NCBI GenBank assembly: GCA_030247855.1
Contig: JAPDRN010000054.1
Span: forward strand, 62,001-126,000
DNA: 64,000 nucleotides
Direction: 5' to 3'
Source of the DNA: Knufia peltigerae
Taxonomy: Eukaryota > Ascomycota > Eurotiomycetes > Chaetothyriales > Trichomeriaceae
The notes under the pieces were generated by a model, which worked only from the letters and a program-made list of their open reading frames with translations, ran no database searches and was not told the origin of the DNA. Each line of letters begins with the position of its first letter. The first letter of the stretch is position 1. Below are positions 32,232 through 40,808 of this stretch, in pieces. Made by a program: the position numbers and the translations under genes.

Positions 32232-33197
32232 TCAGCCGGCGAAGTGCTCGTACCCGCTTGGGCCGTCGTGGCCTTCGGTATGCACGCCCTGCCCTTCCAT
32301 GATGCGGCCGATGCGGGTGATCGGCAGATCCAGCGATTCGGCAACGAAGTGCAGCGCGTCGCGCTGGTCGGCGGCGGCGGTGAAGCACAGTTCGTAATCG
32401 TCGCCGCCGTGCAGCGCGCACTCACGGGCAGCATCGCGGCCCAGCAGTTCGCGCAGCGCCGCTGACATGGGCAACGCATCGGCATCGACTTCGGCGCGCA
32501 CACCACTGCGTGCAGCGATGTGGCCAAGGTCGGCCAGCAATCCATCGGAGACATCCACGGCCGCATGCGCGAATGCACGCAGGCGCAGGCCGAGGGTGAC
32601 GCGCGGAGTGGGACGCAGCAGGCGCAGACGCAGGGTTTCGTAGTCGGCCAGCAGCGTGGCGGCGGTCACGTTCAATGCGCCCTGCTGCCACAGGCGCAGC
32701 GCACCGGCAGCGTCGCCGAGGGTGCCGCTGACCCAGATGTCATCGCCAATCTGTGCGCGATCACGACGCAGCGCCTGGCCGCGTGACACCTGCCCCATCG
32801 CGGTGACCGACAGCGACAGCGGGCCACGTGTGGTGTCGCCACCAATCAGGGCGATGTCGTGCTGGTCGGCCAGTGCGAAGAAGCCATCGGCAAACGCGTC
32901 GACCCAGTCTTCGCTGGCCTCGGGCAATGACAGCGCCAGCGTGCACCACGCGGGGCGCGCGCCCATCGCGGCGAGGTCGGACAGGTTGACGGCCAGCGTT
33001 TTCCAGCCGATGTCGAACGCCGGGGTTTCTGCCGGGAAATGCACGCCGCTGTTGAGCGTGTCGGCGGTGACCACCAGTTGCTCGTTCGGGCGCGGCTGCA
33101 GCAGTGCAGCGTCATCACCGATGCCGAGCACGATGTCGTCGCGCTCGACGGTGCGGGCGCGGATGCGGTCGATGAGGGTGAATTCGGCCAGGGACAT
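32232..33197 (-). CDS. thiL: Thiamine-monophosphate kinase ThiL
   Basis: ThiL phosphorylates thiamine monophosphate to thiamine diphosphate, the active cofactor, in the cytoplasm. The protein has 321 residues. Metal- and ATP-binding motifs of the PurM-like fold are visible: GIGDDAALLQP near the N-terminus, GGDTTRGPLSLSVTAMG, VDVSDGLLADLGHI and HGGDDYELCFTA. It is the last gene of the rib-nusB-thiL series, a grouping common in proteobacteria. It converges with the hybrid kinase, leaving 10 bases between stops. A GTAG repeat separates it from nusB. Confidence 0.96.
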   Translation of the reverse strand: MSLAEFTLIDRIRARTVERDDIVLGIGDDAALLQPRPNEQLVVTADTLNSGVHFPAETPAFDIGWKTLAVNLSDLAAMGARPAWCTLALSLPEASEDWVDAFADGFFALADQHDIALIGGDTTRGPLSLSVTAMGQVSRGQALRRDRAQIGDDIWVSGTLGDAAGALRLWQQGALNVTAATLLADYETLRLRLLRPTPRVTLGLRLRAFAHAAVDVSDGLLADLGHIAARSGVRAEVDADALPMSAALRELLGRDAARECALHGGDDYELCFTAAADQRDALHFVAESLDLPITRIGRIMEGQGVHTEGHDGPSGYEHFAG

Positions 33198-33242
33198 GGG
33201 GTGCTCCCGCAGTTATGCGTGCCGCGCATCGCGCGGTGGGCG

Positions 33243-33307
33243 GTAGTGCCGGCCGCGGGCCGGCAACCTCAGGATCCCTGCAGCTGCCGGCCAGCGGCCG
33301 GCACTAC
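33243..33307. repeat. GTAG-bounded REP pair between nusB and thiL
   Basis: A 65-base unit GTAGTGCCGGCC...GGCCGGCACTAC lies within the operon, between the nusB stop codon and the thiL start. In this position it could form an mRNA hairpin that modulates thiL expression. Confidence 0.82.
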
Positions 33308-33317
33308 CACAGGTGGG

Positions 33318-33797
33318 TCAGTGACCCGATTCGACCTTGCGCCATTCCACGGCGGCACGATCCAGCACGCCGTTGACGTAGGTGTGGCCATGTTCGGAAC
33401 CGAAGCGCTTTGCCGATTCGATGGCTTCGTTGATGACCACGCGGTACGGCACGTCCAGGCGGTACCGCAGTTCGTAACCGGCCAGGCGCAATACGGCGCG
33501 TTCGATCGCGTCCACTTCGTCGATGCCACGGTCCAGGTACGGGCCGAAGGCTTCGTCGATGTCGCGACGGTTGTCGAGCACGCCATGCACCAGCGCTTCG
33601 AAGTACGCCAGGTCGGCGATTTCGCGGGCCTGCTCGTGGGCGAACTGGGCGATCAGCGACTGGCCGTTGCCACCGGAGATCTGCCAGGCGTAGATGGCCT
33701 GCACGGCACGACGGCGCGCGCGCGAGCGCAGCACCGGATCGATGCCATCGCGGCGGACGGGTTTACCGGAGGGCTTGCCCTGGGTGTTCTTGTTCAT
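33318..33797 (-). CDS. nusB: Transcription antitermination protein NusB
   Basis: NusB binds boxA RNA with NusE (S10) and supports rRNA antitermination. The protein has 159 residues, slightly long because of a basic N-terminal extension. The all-helical core includes RSRARRRAVQAIYAWQISGG, ADLAYFEALVHGV and LDRGIDEVDAIERAVLRLA, then YRVVINEAIESAKRFGS. The start overlaps the ribH stop by 4 bases. Coupling of nusB with ribH is widespread in bacteria. Confidence 0.96.
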   Translation of the reverse strand: MNKNTQGKPSGKPVRRDGIDPVLRSRARRRAVQAIYAWQISGGNGQSLIAQFAHEQAREIADLAYFEALVHGVLDNRRDIDEAFGPYLDRGIDEVDAIERAVLRLAGYELRYRLDVPYRVVINEAIESAKRFGSEHGHTYVNGVLDRAAVEWRKVESGH

Positions 33798-34261
33798 GGC
33801 AGCTGCTCCAGAAGGTTGACCATTTCCAATGCGGCGAGTGCGACTTCCTCGCCCTTGTTGCCGTGGCTGCCGCCAGCGCGGGCCTCGGCATCTTCCACGC
33901 GCTCCACTGCCAGCACGCCGTTCAGCACCGGCACGCCGAAGTCCAGCTGCACGCGCATCAGGCCTTCGGCGCAGCGGTCAGCCACGTGTTCGTAGTGGCG
34001 GGTATCGCCGCGGATCACGCAGCCCAGGGTAAGTATGGCGGCGTGTTCGTGGGCGGCGGCCAGGCGCGCGGCGACCAGCGGCAACTCCCAGGCACCCGGC
34101 ACGCGGATCACGTCAATGCTGGCTTCGGCAATGCCGTTGCCGGCCAGGCTCTGGCGGGCGCCAGCGACCAGCACGTCGGTGATGCGGGCATTCCAGCGGC
34201 TGGCCAGGATGGCGAAGCGCGCCGATTCGGGAGTGCGAAGATCGCCTTCGTAGTGGCTCAT
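33794..34261 (-). CDS. ribH: 6,7-dimethyl-8-ribityllumazine synthase RibH
   Basis: RibH condenses 5-amino-6-ribitylaminouracil with dihydroxybutanone phosphate to make lumazine, the penultimate step in riboflavin synthesis. The 155-residue protein has FAILASRWNARITDVLV, GAWELPLVA and GCVIRGDTRHYEHVAD, which hold the substrate-binding and catalytic histidine positions. The enzyme normally forms pentamers or icosahedral capsids. The gene lies downstream of ribB and overlaps nusB. Confidence 0.96.
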   Translation of the reverse strand: MSHYEGDLRTPESARFAILASRWNARITDVLVAGARQSLAGNGIAEASIDVIRVPGAWELPLVAARLAAAHEHAAILTLGCVIRGDTRHYEHVADRCAEGLMRVQLDFGVPVLNGVLAVERVEDAEARAGGSHGNKGEEVALAALEMVNLLEQLP

Positions 34262-34334
34262 ATGCGGCTTGGGATTCGATTAAGGGGTAATTCTACCGTG
34301 GATGGGCCCCGGCCGTTGCTGGCGGGGGCCCGGG

Positions 34335-34430
34335 GGCGTGCCGACCAACGGTCGGCACCCACCGGTGGCACGGGGTCGTCGGCACCCACCAGAGGGCAGA
34401 CGGTGGGTGCCGACCGTTGGTCGGCACGCC
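34335..34430. repeat. Perfect 29-base inverted repeat made of nested palindromes
   Basis: Bases 34335-34363 are exactly complementary to 34402-34430. Each arm itself contains the palindrome CCGACC-AAC-GGTCGG. This is a REP-pair architecture without GTAG ends, in the ribB-ribH gap, so it would be transcribed as part of the riboflavin operon. Confidence 0.85.
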
Positions 34431-34437
34431 AAGGGGT

Positions 34438-35538
34438 TTACGGGGTCACCGTCTCCACCACTTCCAGGCCGTACCCGGCAAGGCCGATCTGGCGGCGCGG
34501 GGTACCCAGTACGCGCAGCTTGCCCAGGCCCAGGTCGGACAGGATCTGTGCGCCGGCACCATTGCGGCGCCACTGGCTCACGTCCTTGTCCTTGCCCGGC
34601 ACCACCGGCGCCGGCTGCTGGCGCAGGCGGGCCAGCAGGCCTTCGCCGTCGCGCGGCGCCGACAGCACCACCATCACGCCGCTGCCTTCGGCGTCGATGG
34701 CGCGCAAGGCATCGGTGGCGGCCACGCCGAAGTCGTCGCGCCGCCAGTGCAGCAGGTCGGCCAGCGGGTTTTCCACCTGCACGCGCACCAGGGTCGGGGT
34801 GTCGGCATCCGGGGTGCCACGGACCAGGGCGAAATGCAGGTCGTGGGCGATGCGGTCGCGGTAGGTGACCAGCTTGAACGGGCCGAACTCGGTCTCGATC
34901 TCGCGCTCATCGACGCGCTCGACGGTCTTTTCGGTGGCCAGGCGATAGGCGATCAGATCGGCGATCGAGCCCATCTTCAGGCCGTGCTCGCGGGCGAACA
35001 CTTCCAGTTCCGGGCGGCGCGCCATGCTGCCGTCGGGGTTGAGGATCTCCACCAGCACGCCGGCCGGTTCGAGGCCCGCCAGCATGGCCAGGTCCACGGC
35101 TGCTTCGGTGTGGCCGGCACGGGTCAGCACACCACCCGGCTGGGCGATCAGCGGGAAGATGTGGCCCGGCTGATGCAAGTCGGCCGGCTTCGCGTTGGGC
35201 TTCACCGCGGTGCGGATGGTGTGCGCGCGGTCGTGGGCGGAAATGCCGGTGGTCACGCCTTCAGCCGCTTCGATGCTGACGGTGAAGTTGGTCTGGAACT
35301 GCGCGGTATTGGCCTGCACCATCGGCGCCAGACCGAGGTCGGCAGCGCGGGTACGGCTCAACGGCAGGCACACCAGGCCGCGGCCGTGGGTGACCATGAA
35401 GTTGATGTCGCTGGCCTTGACCAGCTCGGCGGCCATGATCAGGTCGCCTTCGTTCTCGCGGTCTTCGTCATCGACGATGACAACCATGCGGCCGAGGCGG
35501 ATGTCTTCCAGGATTTCCGGAATCGGGGCGAAATTCAT
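34438..35538 (-). CDS. ribB: 3,4-dihydroxy-2-butanone-4-phosphate synthase with degenerate RibA-like domain
   Basis: The N-terminal domain (about 1-205) makes dihydroxybutanone phosphate from ribulose 5-phosphate for riboflavin. It shows VIVDDEDRENEGDLI, THGRGLVCLPL and HTEAAVDLAMLAGLEPAGV. The C-terminal part aligns with GTP cyclohydrolase II, but the zinc-binding cysteine segment of that enzyme is replaced by VQVENPLADLLHWRRDDFG, which has no cysteine. GTP cyclohydrolase activity is therefore unlikely, and a separate RibA should exist elsewhere in the genome. Such RibB-X fusions are known in proteobacteria. It overlaps ribE by 4 bases. Confidence 0.94.
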   Translation of the reverse strand: MNFAPIPEILEDIRLGRMVVIVDDEDRENEGDLIMAAELVKASDINFMVTHGRGLVCLPLSRTRAADLGLAPMVQANTAQFQTNFTVSIEAAEGVTTGISAHDRAHTIRTAVKPNAKPADLHQPGHIFPLIAQPGGVLTRAGHTEAAVDLAMLAGLEPAGVLVEILNPDGSMARRPELEVFAREHGLKMGSIADLIAYRLATEKTVERVDEREIETEFGPFKLVTYRDRIAHDLHFALVRGTPDADTPTLVRVQVENPLADLLHWRRDDFGVAATDALRAIDAEGSGVMVVLSAPRDGEGLLARLRQQPAPVVPGKDKDVSQWRRNGAGAQILSDLGLGKLRVLGTPRRQIGLAGYGLEVVETVTP

Positions 35539-36137
35539 GCGCGTGCTCCTTCGCCCAACAGGCGTTCGACGTAACGGGCGACCAGATCGATTTCAAGATT
35601 GATCGCGCTGCCCACGCCGGTGGCGGAGAACGCGGTATTGGCCACGGTGTGCGGGATCAGCGCCACTTCAAAGCCTTCGCCGTCCACTTCGTTGACGGTG
35701 AGGCTGACGCCGTCCACGCAGATCGAGCCCTTCTTGGCGATGTAGCGGCGCAGCGCGGCCGGCGCGGCGAAGCGCCAGCGCTGGGCACGTGCGTCTTCAT
35801 GGATGGACAGCACCTGGCCGAGGCCGTCGACGTGGCCGCTGACCAGATGGCCGCCAAGGCGGTCGGTCGGGCGCATGGCACGTTCGAGGTTGATGACTGC
35901 GCCTTCGGCCAGCTGGCCCAGCGTGGTCAGGCCCAGGGTCTCGGTGGACGCATCGGCCTGGAAGCTGCCGGCGTCAAACGCGATGACGGTGAGGCAGACG
36001 CCGTTGATGGCGATGCTCTCGCCCATCTGCACGTTGTCGAACGGCAGGTTCCCGACATTGAAAGTGAAGCGGACGTCGCCGCCGATGGATTCGCGAGCGG
36101 CCAGACGGCCGACGCCTTCGATGATTCCAGTAAACAA
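35535..36137 (-). CDS. ribE: Riboflavin synthase (alpha subunit)
   Basis: Riboflavin synthase dismutates two lumazine molecules to riboflavin. The 200-residue protein contains two lumazine-binding repeats, beginning FTGIIEGVGRL and, near residue 100, GHLVSGHVDGLG. NGVCLTV and DGVSLTVNEV mark the paired barrels. Homology starts at FTGIIEG, and the only suitable codon before it is TTG at 36137-36135, with GGAG 8 bases upstream; the open frame continues upstream through non-homologous leader. The gene is the first after the FMN riboswitch. Confidence 0.95.
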   Translation of the reverse strand: MFTGIIEGVGRLAARESIGGDVRFTFNVGNLPFDNVQMGESIAINGVCLTVIAFDAGSFQADASTETLGLTTLGQLAEGAVINLERAMRPTDRLGGHLVSGHVDGLGQVLSIHEDARAQRWRFAAPAALRRYIAKKGSICVDGVSLTVNEVDGEGFEVALIPHTVANTAFSATGVGSAINLEIDLVARYVERLLGEGARA

Positions 36138-36192
36138 GTAACGTTCTCCGCGAAAAGTGAGCGAAAAACGCCGCAAGGCAAACAGGCGGGCG

Positions 36193-36211
36193 CAGGGCCG
36201 CAAAGGCCCTG
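36193..36211 (-). terminator. Hairpin downstream of the FMN aptamer (expression platform)
   Basis: CAGGGCC and GGCCCTG form a 7-bp hairpin with a five-base loop directly after the riboswitch and before ribE. It has no strong U-tract, so it may act in Rho-dependent or translational control instead of as an intrinsic terminator. Confidence 0.45.
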
Positions 36212-36218
36212 TGGCACC

Positions 36219-36357
36219 GTCTTCTTTCATCCGGACTATGACCGTCGGCTCCGGCATTGGACCGGATCTGCTGACCCCCGACGGTAAGGCCGGGGCGCTC
36301 GCGGGCTCGTGCTTGCGCACCTACCGCCGGTGGGGAATTGCACCCCGCCCTGAAGAC
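36219..36357 (-). promoter_or_regulatory. FMN riboswitch (RFN element)
   Basis: The minus strand shows the canonical RFN aptamer. P1 is GTCTTC (36357-36352) paired with GAAGAC (36224-36219). Inside are GGGGTGCAATTCCCCACC, GGCGGTA, AGCCCGCGAGCG, GGTCAGCAGATCCGGT, GCCGGAGCCGACGGT and CATAGTCCGGATGAAAGA. It lies 82 bases upstream of the ribE start and should shut off the ribE-ribB-ribH operon when FMN is abundant. Confidence 0.96.
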
Positions 36358-36591
36358 GTTTGTGTACCGGCGAACCGGCGCGGCCATTGTAGCAGCCCCC
36401 TCTGCGGGGCCGGGACTGCCCCGGCTGGCCACCGTTCAGTTGTGACGGAGTTCGCGCTATGGCAGGCGCAAGGTCGCCAGCGGCTGGCCTTTCGTAAAAC
36501 TTTCATTAAAATCAGCGCTCGGACGACATGAGGTCGCCACGGACTGCCGCATAGGTGGACCGCCAATGGACTGATATTCACAGGAATTCCC

Positions 36592-37215
36592 ATGCGCAAG
36601 ATCCTGATCGTGGCCGCCCTGCTGGCCGCCGCCCCGTTCTCGGCCTCGGCCGACGCCCTGAGCTACACCTACGTTGAAGGCGGCTGGACCCAGGTCAAGA
36701 CCGACGACGAAGCATTCAACGACCCGAAGGTCGATGGTGGCTATGTGCGCGGTTCGATCGCGCTGGCCGAGCAGGTGCACGTGTTCGGCGGCTGGAACTA
36801 CGGCAGCAAGTCGTACGACTACGACTACGGCTCGATGAAGCTGAAGTTGAACCAGCCGGAGCTGGGCGTCGGTTACCACATGCCCTTCAGTGATCGCGTC
36901 GATTACACCGCTGACATTGCCTGGGTCCGTCAGCAGGCGGAAGTGACCGTCAAGGACGTGGACTACGGCCGCTTCACCATCAAGGATCACACCAACCTGG
37001 TGCGTGCCACCATGGGCCTGCGTGGCAAGCCTTCGCGCATGACCGAAGCCTGGATCAAGGCCGGTTACATGGACGGCGGCAACGAGTTCAAGGGCACCTG
37101 GGTCGGCACCCTCGGCGGCCAGATCAACTTCACCCGTACCTGGGGCCTGGTCGGTGAGATCTCCGGCTACCGCGATGTCACCCAGTACTCGGCCGGCGTG
37201 CGCGCCAGCTTCTGA
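36592..37215 (+). CDS. ax21: Ax21 family outer membrane protein
   Basis: This 207-residue protein has a signal peptide (MRKILIVAALLAAAPFSASA) followed by an eight-stranded barrel-type sequence of alternating aromatic residues, beginning DALSYTYVEGGWTQVKTDD. It ends RASF, with the aromatic terminus typical of outer membrane barrels. It belongs to the Ax21/OmpA-related family of Xanthomonas and Stenotrophomonas. Earlier claims that Ax21 is a sulfated secreted quorum-sensing peptide were retracted, so only an outer membrane role is supported. It is followed by an intrinsic terminator and is therefore monocistronic. Confidence 0.9.
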   Translation: MRKILIVAALLAAAPFSASADALSYTYVEGGWTQVKTDDEAFNDPKVDGGYVRGSIALAEQVHVFGGWNYGSKSYDYDYGSMKLKLNQPELGVGYHMPFSDRVDYTADIAWVRQQAEVTVKDVDYGRFTIKDHTNLVRATMGLRGKPSRMTEAWIKAGYMDGGNEFKGTWVGTLGGQINFTRTWGLVGEISGYRDVTQYSAGVRASF

Positions 37216-37238
37216 TTGCCCGATCCTCGTCGTGTGAT

Positions 37239-37269
37239 CGAACGGGTCCCGCAAGGGGCCCGTTTTTTG
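37239..37269 (+). terminator. Rho-independent terminator after ax21
   Basis: AACGGGTCCC and GGGGCCCGTT form a stable hairpin with a short loop, immediately followed by a run of T (TTTTTTGTT). It lies about 25 bases after the ax21 stop codon. Confidence 0.88.
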
Positions 37270-37364
37270 TTGGCCGCCGCGCGCAATATGCTTGGCTGTC
37301 GCGCACCATCGAATGCCATGGCAATTGCGCTAGGCTTGCCGCCCTCTGGAACAGGAACACCGTC

Positions 37365-38246
37365 ATGAAGACCCCGATCCGCGGCCTGCTGGCCACCGCA
37401 CTGCTGTGCGCCCCGTTGTTCGCCGCCGCTGCACCTGCGCAGCTGACGCCGGAACAGACCTTCGATCTGTACGCACGCGCTTTGCTGGAAGACGATGCCG
37501 CCGCCACGCGCTCGCTCAACGACGCGCTGAAGCCGGCCTTCGACGGCCAGGACTCGGTAACGCCGGTGCCGGGCATGATGGCGCAGGCCCTGGCCGAGCC
37601 GTGGCAGACGGTGCTGGCCGTGGCCGGCGTGAAAGGCAATCCCGCAGCGGCCGAAACGATGTATGCCAAGGCGCTCAAGGCCTCGCAGTGCCGCGCCACG
37701 CGCAGTACCGTGGAAGACAACGAGTACGTGGACGACCAGAAGATCGCCAAGGTCGATTTCAGCTGCCAGCTGGCCGACCTGACCAGCGTGCATCCGTTGT
37801 TCACCGCCAGCTTGACCAGTGATGTGCAGGCCACCCGCACCCGCTTCACCGAGGCCTATACCAAGGCCCTGCAGAGTGGCCCGCGCAAGGCAGTGACCGG
37901 CACCCTCACCCTGTACACCGCCAAGGACAAGAGCTACTGGTACAGCAGCAACTTCGACGATCTGGTGGGCCCGGTGCTGGGTGCGCTGGCGCCGTTCGAA
38001 GAATGGATCCAGGACGTTGAAGCGGCCAAGGCACCGAAGGTGACCGGCGTGCCGGCCTGCGACCTGCTGCTGCAGCAGCACCGCGGCTGCGTGGCGAAAA
38101 TTGCGCCGGACCAGATCAGCGGTGTTGATGCGATGGCCGAAGAGCTGAAGGCCAAAACGCAGGTGATGTCGGCCGAGGAGATGACGCAGGAGTGCAAGGC
38201 ACTGCGTCCGATGGCCGAGATGATGTGGACCGACGAATGCGCCTGA
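37365..38246 (+). CDS. Secreted two-cysteine family protein, paralogue 1 (long form)
   Basis: This 293-residue protein of unknown function has a signal peptide ending FAAA. It shares with the genes at 38254, 38882 and 40809 an N-terminal motif (TFDLYARALLEDDAAA here) and a paired-cysteine region SQCRATRS...VDFSCQLADL. That pair is likely a periplasmic disulfide. A C-terminal extension with VPACDLLLQQHRGC and QECKAL carries further cysteines and is shared only with the 40809 protein. Codon use matches the rest of the genome. It heads a tandem same-strand group that appears to have arisen by gene duplication. Confidence 0.7.
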   Translation: MKTPIRGLLATALLCAPLFAAAAPAQLTPEQTFDLYARALLEDDAAATRSLNDALKPAFDGQDSVTPVPGMMAQALAEPWQTVLAVAGVKGNPAAAETMYAKALKASQCRATRSTVEDNEYVDDQKIAKVDFSCQLADLTSVHPLFTASLTSDVQATRTRFTEAYTKALQSGPRKAVTGTLTLYTAKDKSYWYSSNFDDLVGPVLGALAPFEEWIQDVEAAKAPKVTGVPACDLLLQQHRGCVAKIAPDQISGVDAMAEELKAKTQVMSAEEMTQECKALRPMAEMMWTDECA

Positions 38247-38253
38247 GAGGGTC

Positions 38254-38880
38254 GTGTTGAAGACATGGGGGCTGGCAGCGCTGCTGCTGGCCTTCAGTAG
38301 TGCGCGGGCAGGTACCGCAGCATTGCCGGACGCGCAGGTATTCGATCTGTTTGCGCAGGTGATCGTGCACGGCGATGCGCCTGCACAGCGTGCGTTGGCG
38401 CAGTACATGCAAGGCGACAAGGGTGTGGCCATCGCTGCGGCCCTGGCCGGTGTGAGCCACCTGGACGACGCACCGGAAATGGCCGATTGGCCGCAGGCGG
38501 CGGCCGCGCTGCGTGCGCGGCAGGCCTCGGTGCGATGCACGACCGACAGCGTGCAGTACCCGCACGGGCCTGACGGTGACAGTGCCTTGGTGGACTACCG
38601 GTGCACCCTGCCGGATCTGATGGCGCTGCTGCCCGTGTATCGGCAACACCCGGTGCCGTTCAATGGCCCGCACCCGCCACAGATGGCGCCGACACTGGCG
38701 GCGGCGTACACGCAGCTGCTCGCCGATGCGCCGGATCGGGAGCGGAATGTCACGCTGGCCTTCGAACGCGATCACGGCGGTCGCTGGCGGGCAGACCCCT
38801 CGCCGCTGATGGGGACACTGGCCGATGCCTTCCTGCCGTTCTTCGAATGGAATGAACACCCGCCCGGTGAGGATCGCTGA
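38254..38880 (+). CDS. Secreted two-cysteine family protein, paralogue 2 (short form)
   Basis: This 208-residue protein has a signal peptide ending SARAG and the family motifs QVFDLFAQVIVHGD and SVRCTTDS...VDYRCTLPDL. It lacks the cysteine-rich C-terminal extension of paralogue 1. The GTG at 38254, eight bases after the upstream stop codon, is the likely start; GAGAGG precedes it. Its stop nearly abuts paralogue 3. The function is unknown; the short spacing indicates one transcript with 37365. Confidence 0.65.
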   Translation: MLKTWGLAALLLAFSSARAGTAALPDAQVFDLFAQVIVHGDAPAQRALAQYMQGDKGVAIAAALAGVSHLDDAPEMADWPQAAAALRARQASVRCTTDSVQYPHGPDGDSALVDYRCTLPDLMALLPVYRQHPVPFNGPHPPQMAPTLAAAYTQLLADAPDRERNVTLAFERDHGGRWRADPSPLMGTLADAFLPFFEWNEHPPGEDR

Positions 38881-38881
38881 C

Positions 38882-39505
38882 GTGCGCAACCGCCTGCATC
38901 TGCCATCAATGCTTGCCTTGCTGTTCGTCGCCACCTCGGCGGGTGCGCAGACGCGCCTACCCTCGCCCGAGGAGAGCTTCGATCTGTTCGCGCGCTACCT
39001 GCTGGAAGGCGATGAAGAGGCGGCGGCACAGGTCTCGGCCATGATCGACATGCCGCCGCTCAGCGAGCGCTGGGAGGCGACGGTGGAGCGAATGATGATC
39101 GGCGAAGCATCGGAAGATGACGCGCAGACGCACCTGGGCCGCGAACTGTCGCCGATCATGGCCGAAGCACTGCGGCAGACGCGCTGCCGCAGCACCGACA
39201 GCAAGCGCAGCGATCGCGATGGCGTCCAGATTTCGATCGTCGATTACAGCTGTCAGATGCACGATTACGCAGCACTTTCGGACGGCACACCCGCGCCCGA
39301 ACTTCGCGAGCAGATGGCGCACGATGACCTCGTCGGGATCCGGGTGTGGATGGATCTGCTGCAGCGGGCGCCGAAGCGAACCTACAACACCCGCGTGACC
39401 ATGGCACGCGAAAATGATGAGCGTGCATGGGTCCCGCAGGACCTGCCGCCCATGCACGAGTGGATACAGATGCTGCTGACGCTGCCTGACGGCGCCGCTA
39501 GCTAG
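38882..39505 (+). CDS. Secreted two-cysteine family protein, paralogue 3 (short form)
   Basis: This protein of about 207 residues has a signal peptide (LALLFVATSAGAQ), the motif ESFDLFARYLLEGDEEAA, and TRCRSTDS...VDYSCQMHDY. It belongs to the same unknown family as its neighbours. A GTG at 38882 gives a compact signal peptide; an ATG at 38852, overlapping the previous gene, would add ten residues. It ends 16 bases before the oppositely oriented gene at 39521. Confidence 0.65.
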   Translation: MRNRLHLPSMLALLFVATSAGAQTRLPSPEESFDLFARYLLEGDEEAAAQVSAMIDMPPLSERWEATVERMMIGEASEDDAQTHLGRELSPIMAEALRQTRCRSTDSKRSDRDGVQISIVDYSCQMHDYAALSDGTPAPELREQMAHDDLVGIRVWMDLLQRAPKRTYNTRVTMARENDERAWVPQDLPPMHEWIQMLLTLPDGAAS

Positions 39506-39520
39506 CTATATCCTCGCTGG

Positions 39521-40630
39521 CTACGCATCGTCATCGTCCGGAGTTTTTCCGAACTCCTGGCGATTCTGCTGGTACTCGCAGCCATGCAGAGTCTTGCCGG
39601 GACGAAAGGCGCGCGCGATGCGTGCGCGATCTTCAAGCCAGCCATCGGCGGCGGCATCGGTATCGTAGAAGCCGACGAATGCAACATCGTCCCAGCCATC
39701 GTAGGGCGGTAGATCCCACCGTTCTGCCAGTGCTGGAGCGATGTCACCATCAAGCTCGGCATACAGGGTCTGGCCAAGCTTTACGAAGCGCGACACCGGC
39801 ATTCCGGCAATGGCAATCGGCGCTGGGGGTGTCCACCAGCGATTGCCTTCATCATCCTCTCCGCTCTTCCAGCCCTTGAAGCGCGGGTCAGTGGATAGCG
39901 GCCCCATGAGCACTGCCCAGCCCGCAGTATAGTTTCGCAGCGCGTCGGCCTTGCAGGTGAGCACCGCGTCCAGCTCCTTGTTTATGTCGACGCCGGGCGC
40001 GAATGCGGTATCGGGTTCCTTGCCCCGCCGGCGCAGTTGTTCCGTGCGAGTGCCGTAGCGCTCTTCACATCCCACCAGCACCGCGCCAGGGTGGCTGGCA
40101 ATGCGAGATGCGGTAAGCGAGCGCACGTAGAATCCATCATCGCCACTGTTGCGTAGCGACAGCTCGCGCAAGTGGATATGCGGGGCATCCGTGGCGCTCA
40201 AGGGCTTCATGTCCAGCTGGCTTGAAATGTCTTCGAGAGAAATACGCTCAAGAATAGCCATCGTCGCCTCGGACAGCACCGCGATTCGTTGCGTTTCGTG
40301 GCCGAACACAGTAATCGGCACCGGCAGCTCGATCTCGTGCAGCGAGCTATTGGGCTGTTTTACCTCGGTCCACGCTTCAAACGGTGAACCGGCACGACTG
40401 CTATCGCCCAGCACCACAGGCCAAACGTTCGTGGAAAGAGCCAGCTGGGCGTGCGTGGATGCGCGGCACTCGATAGCCGCCGTCAACACTTGCTGGGCCT
40501 GTTCGGCGGTGAACTCGTACCGGAGGGCTTCACCTTCTTCATCAGCCATGCAGACCGGTGAGATGGCCAGACTCAGGGACGCCAGCCCCAGAAGCGCGAG
40601 GGTTCGACTTGAGTGCAACAAAGTAGTCAC
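39521..40630 (-). CDS. Secreted hypothetical protein
   Basis: This 369-residue protein was not recognised. It has a signal peptide (LALLGLASLSLAISPVCMA) and is otherwise soluble and acidic, ending in a DDDD-rich tail. Cysteine-bearing segments include IECRAST, VGCEERYG, LTCKADAL and LHGCEYQQ, consistent with disulfides in the periplasm. A GTG at 40630 is preferred because the signal peptide begins there, though a TTG at 40648 is possible. It is oriented against the two-cysteine family genes that flank it, and its GC content looks lower, suggesting separate acquisition. Confidence 0.6.
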   Translation of the reverse strand: MTTLLHSSRTLALLGLASLSLAISPVCMADEEGEALRYEFTAEQAQQVLTAAIECRASTHAQLALSTNVWPVVLGDSSRAGSPFEAWTEVKQPNSSLHEIELPVPITVFGHETQRIAVLSEATMAILERISLEDISSQLDMKPLSATDAPHIHLRELSLRNSGDDGFYVRSLTASRIASHPGAVLVGCEERYGTRTEQLRRRGKEPDTAFAPGVDINKELDAVLTCKADALRNYTAGWAVLMGPLSTDPRFKGWKSGEDDEGNRWWTPPAPIAIAGMPVSRFVKLGQTLYAELDGDIAPALAERWDLPPYDGWDDVAFVGFYDTDAAADGWLEDRARIARAFRPGKTLHGCEYQQNRQEFGKTPDDDDA

Positions 40631-40808
40631 CTGAAAAGATGCGACCAACTACCGTGCTTGATCGACGTCTACTGGTATATGCGAATAGTTTCAAATTGCT
40701 CCGACGCAACGGACATGCCAGCGCGCCAGTAATTTCGGACAAGTTGCATGGACGTGGCCGTCACTCGCCGAGATCATCCGCCGTTGTCCCGACTCCCTAC
40801 GTCCTACC

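Noticed and set aside
36592..37215. Ax21 as a quorum-sensing signal precursor
   Set aside because: That published claim was retracted. The sequence supports only a signal peptide and outer membrane barrel.
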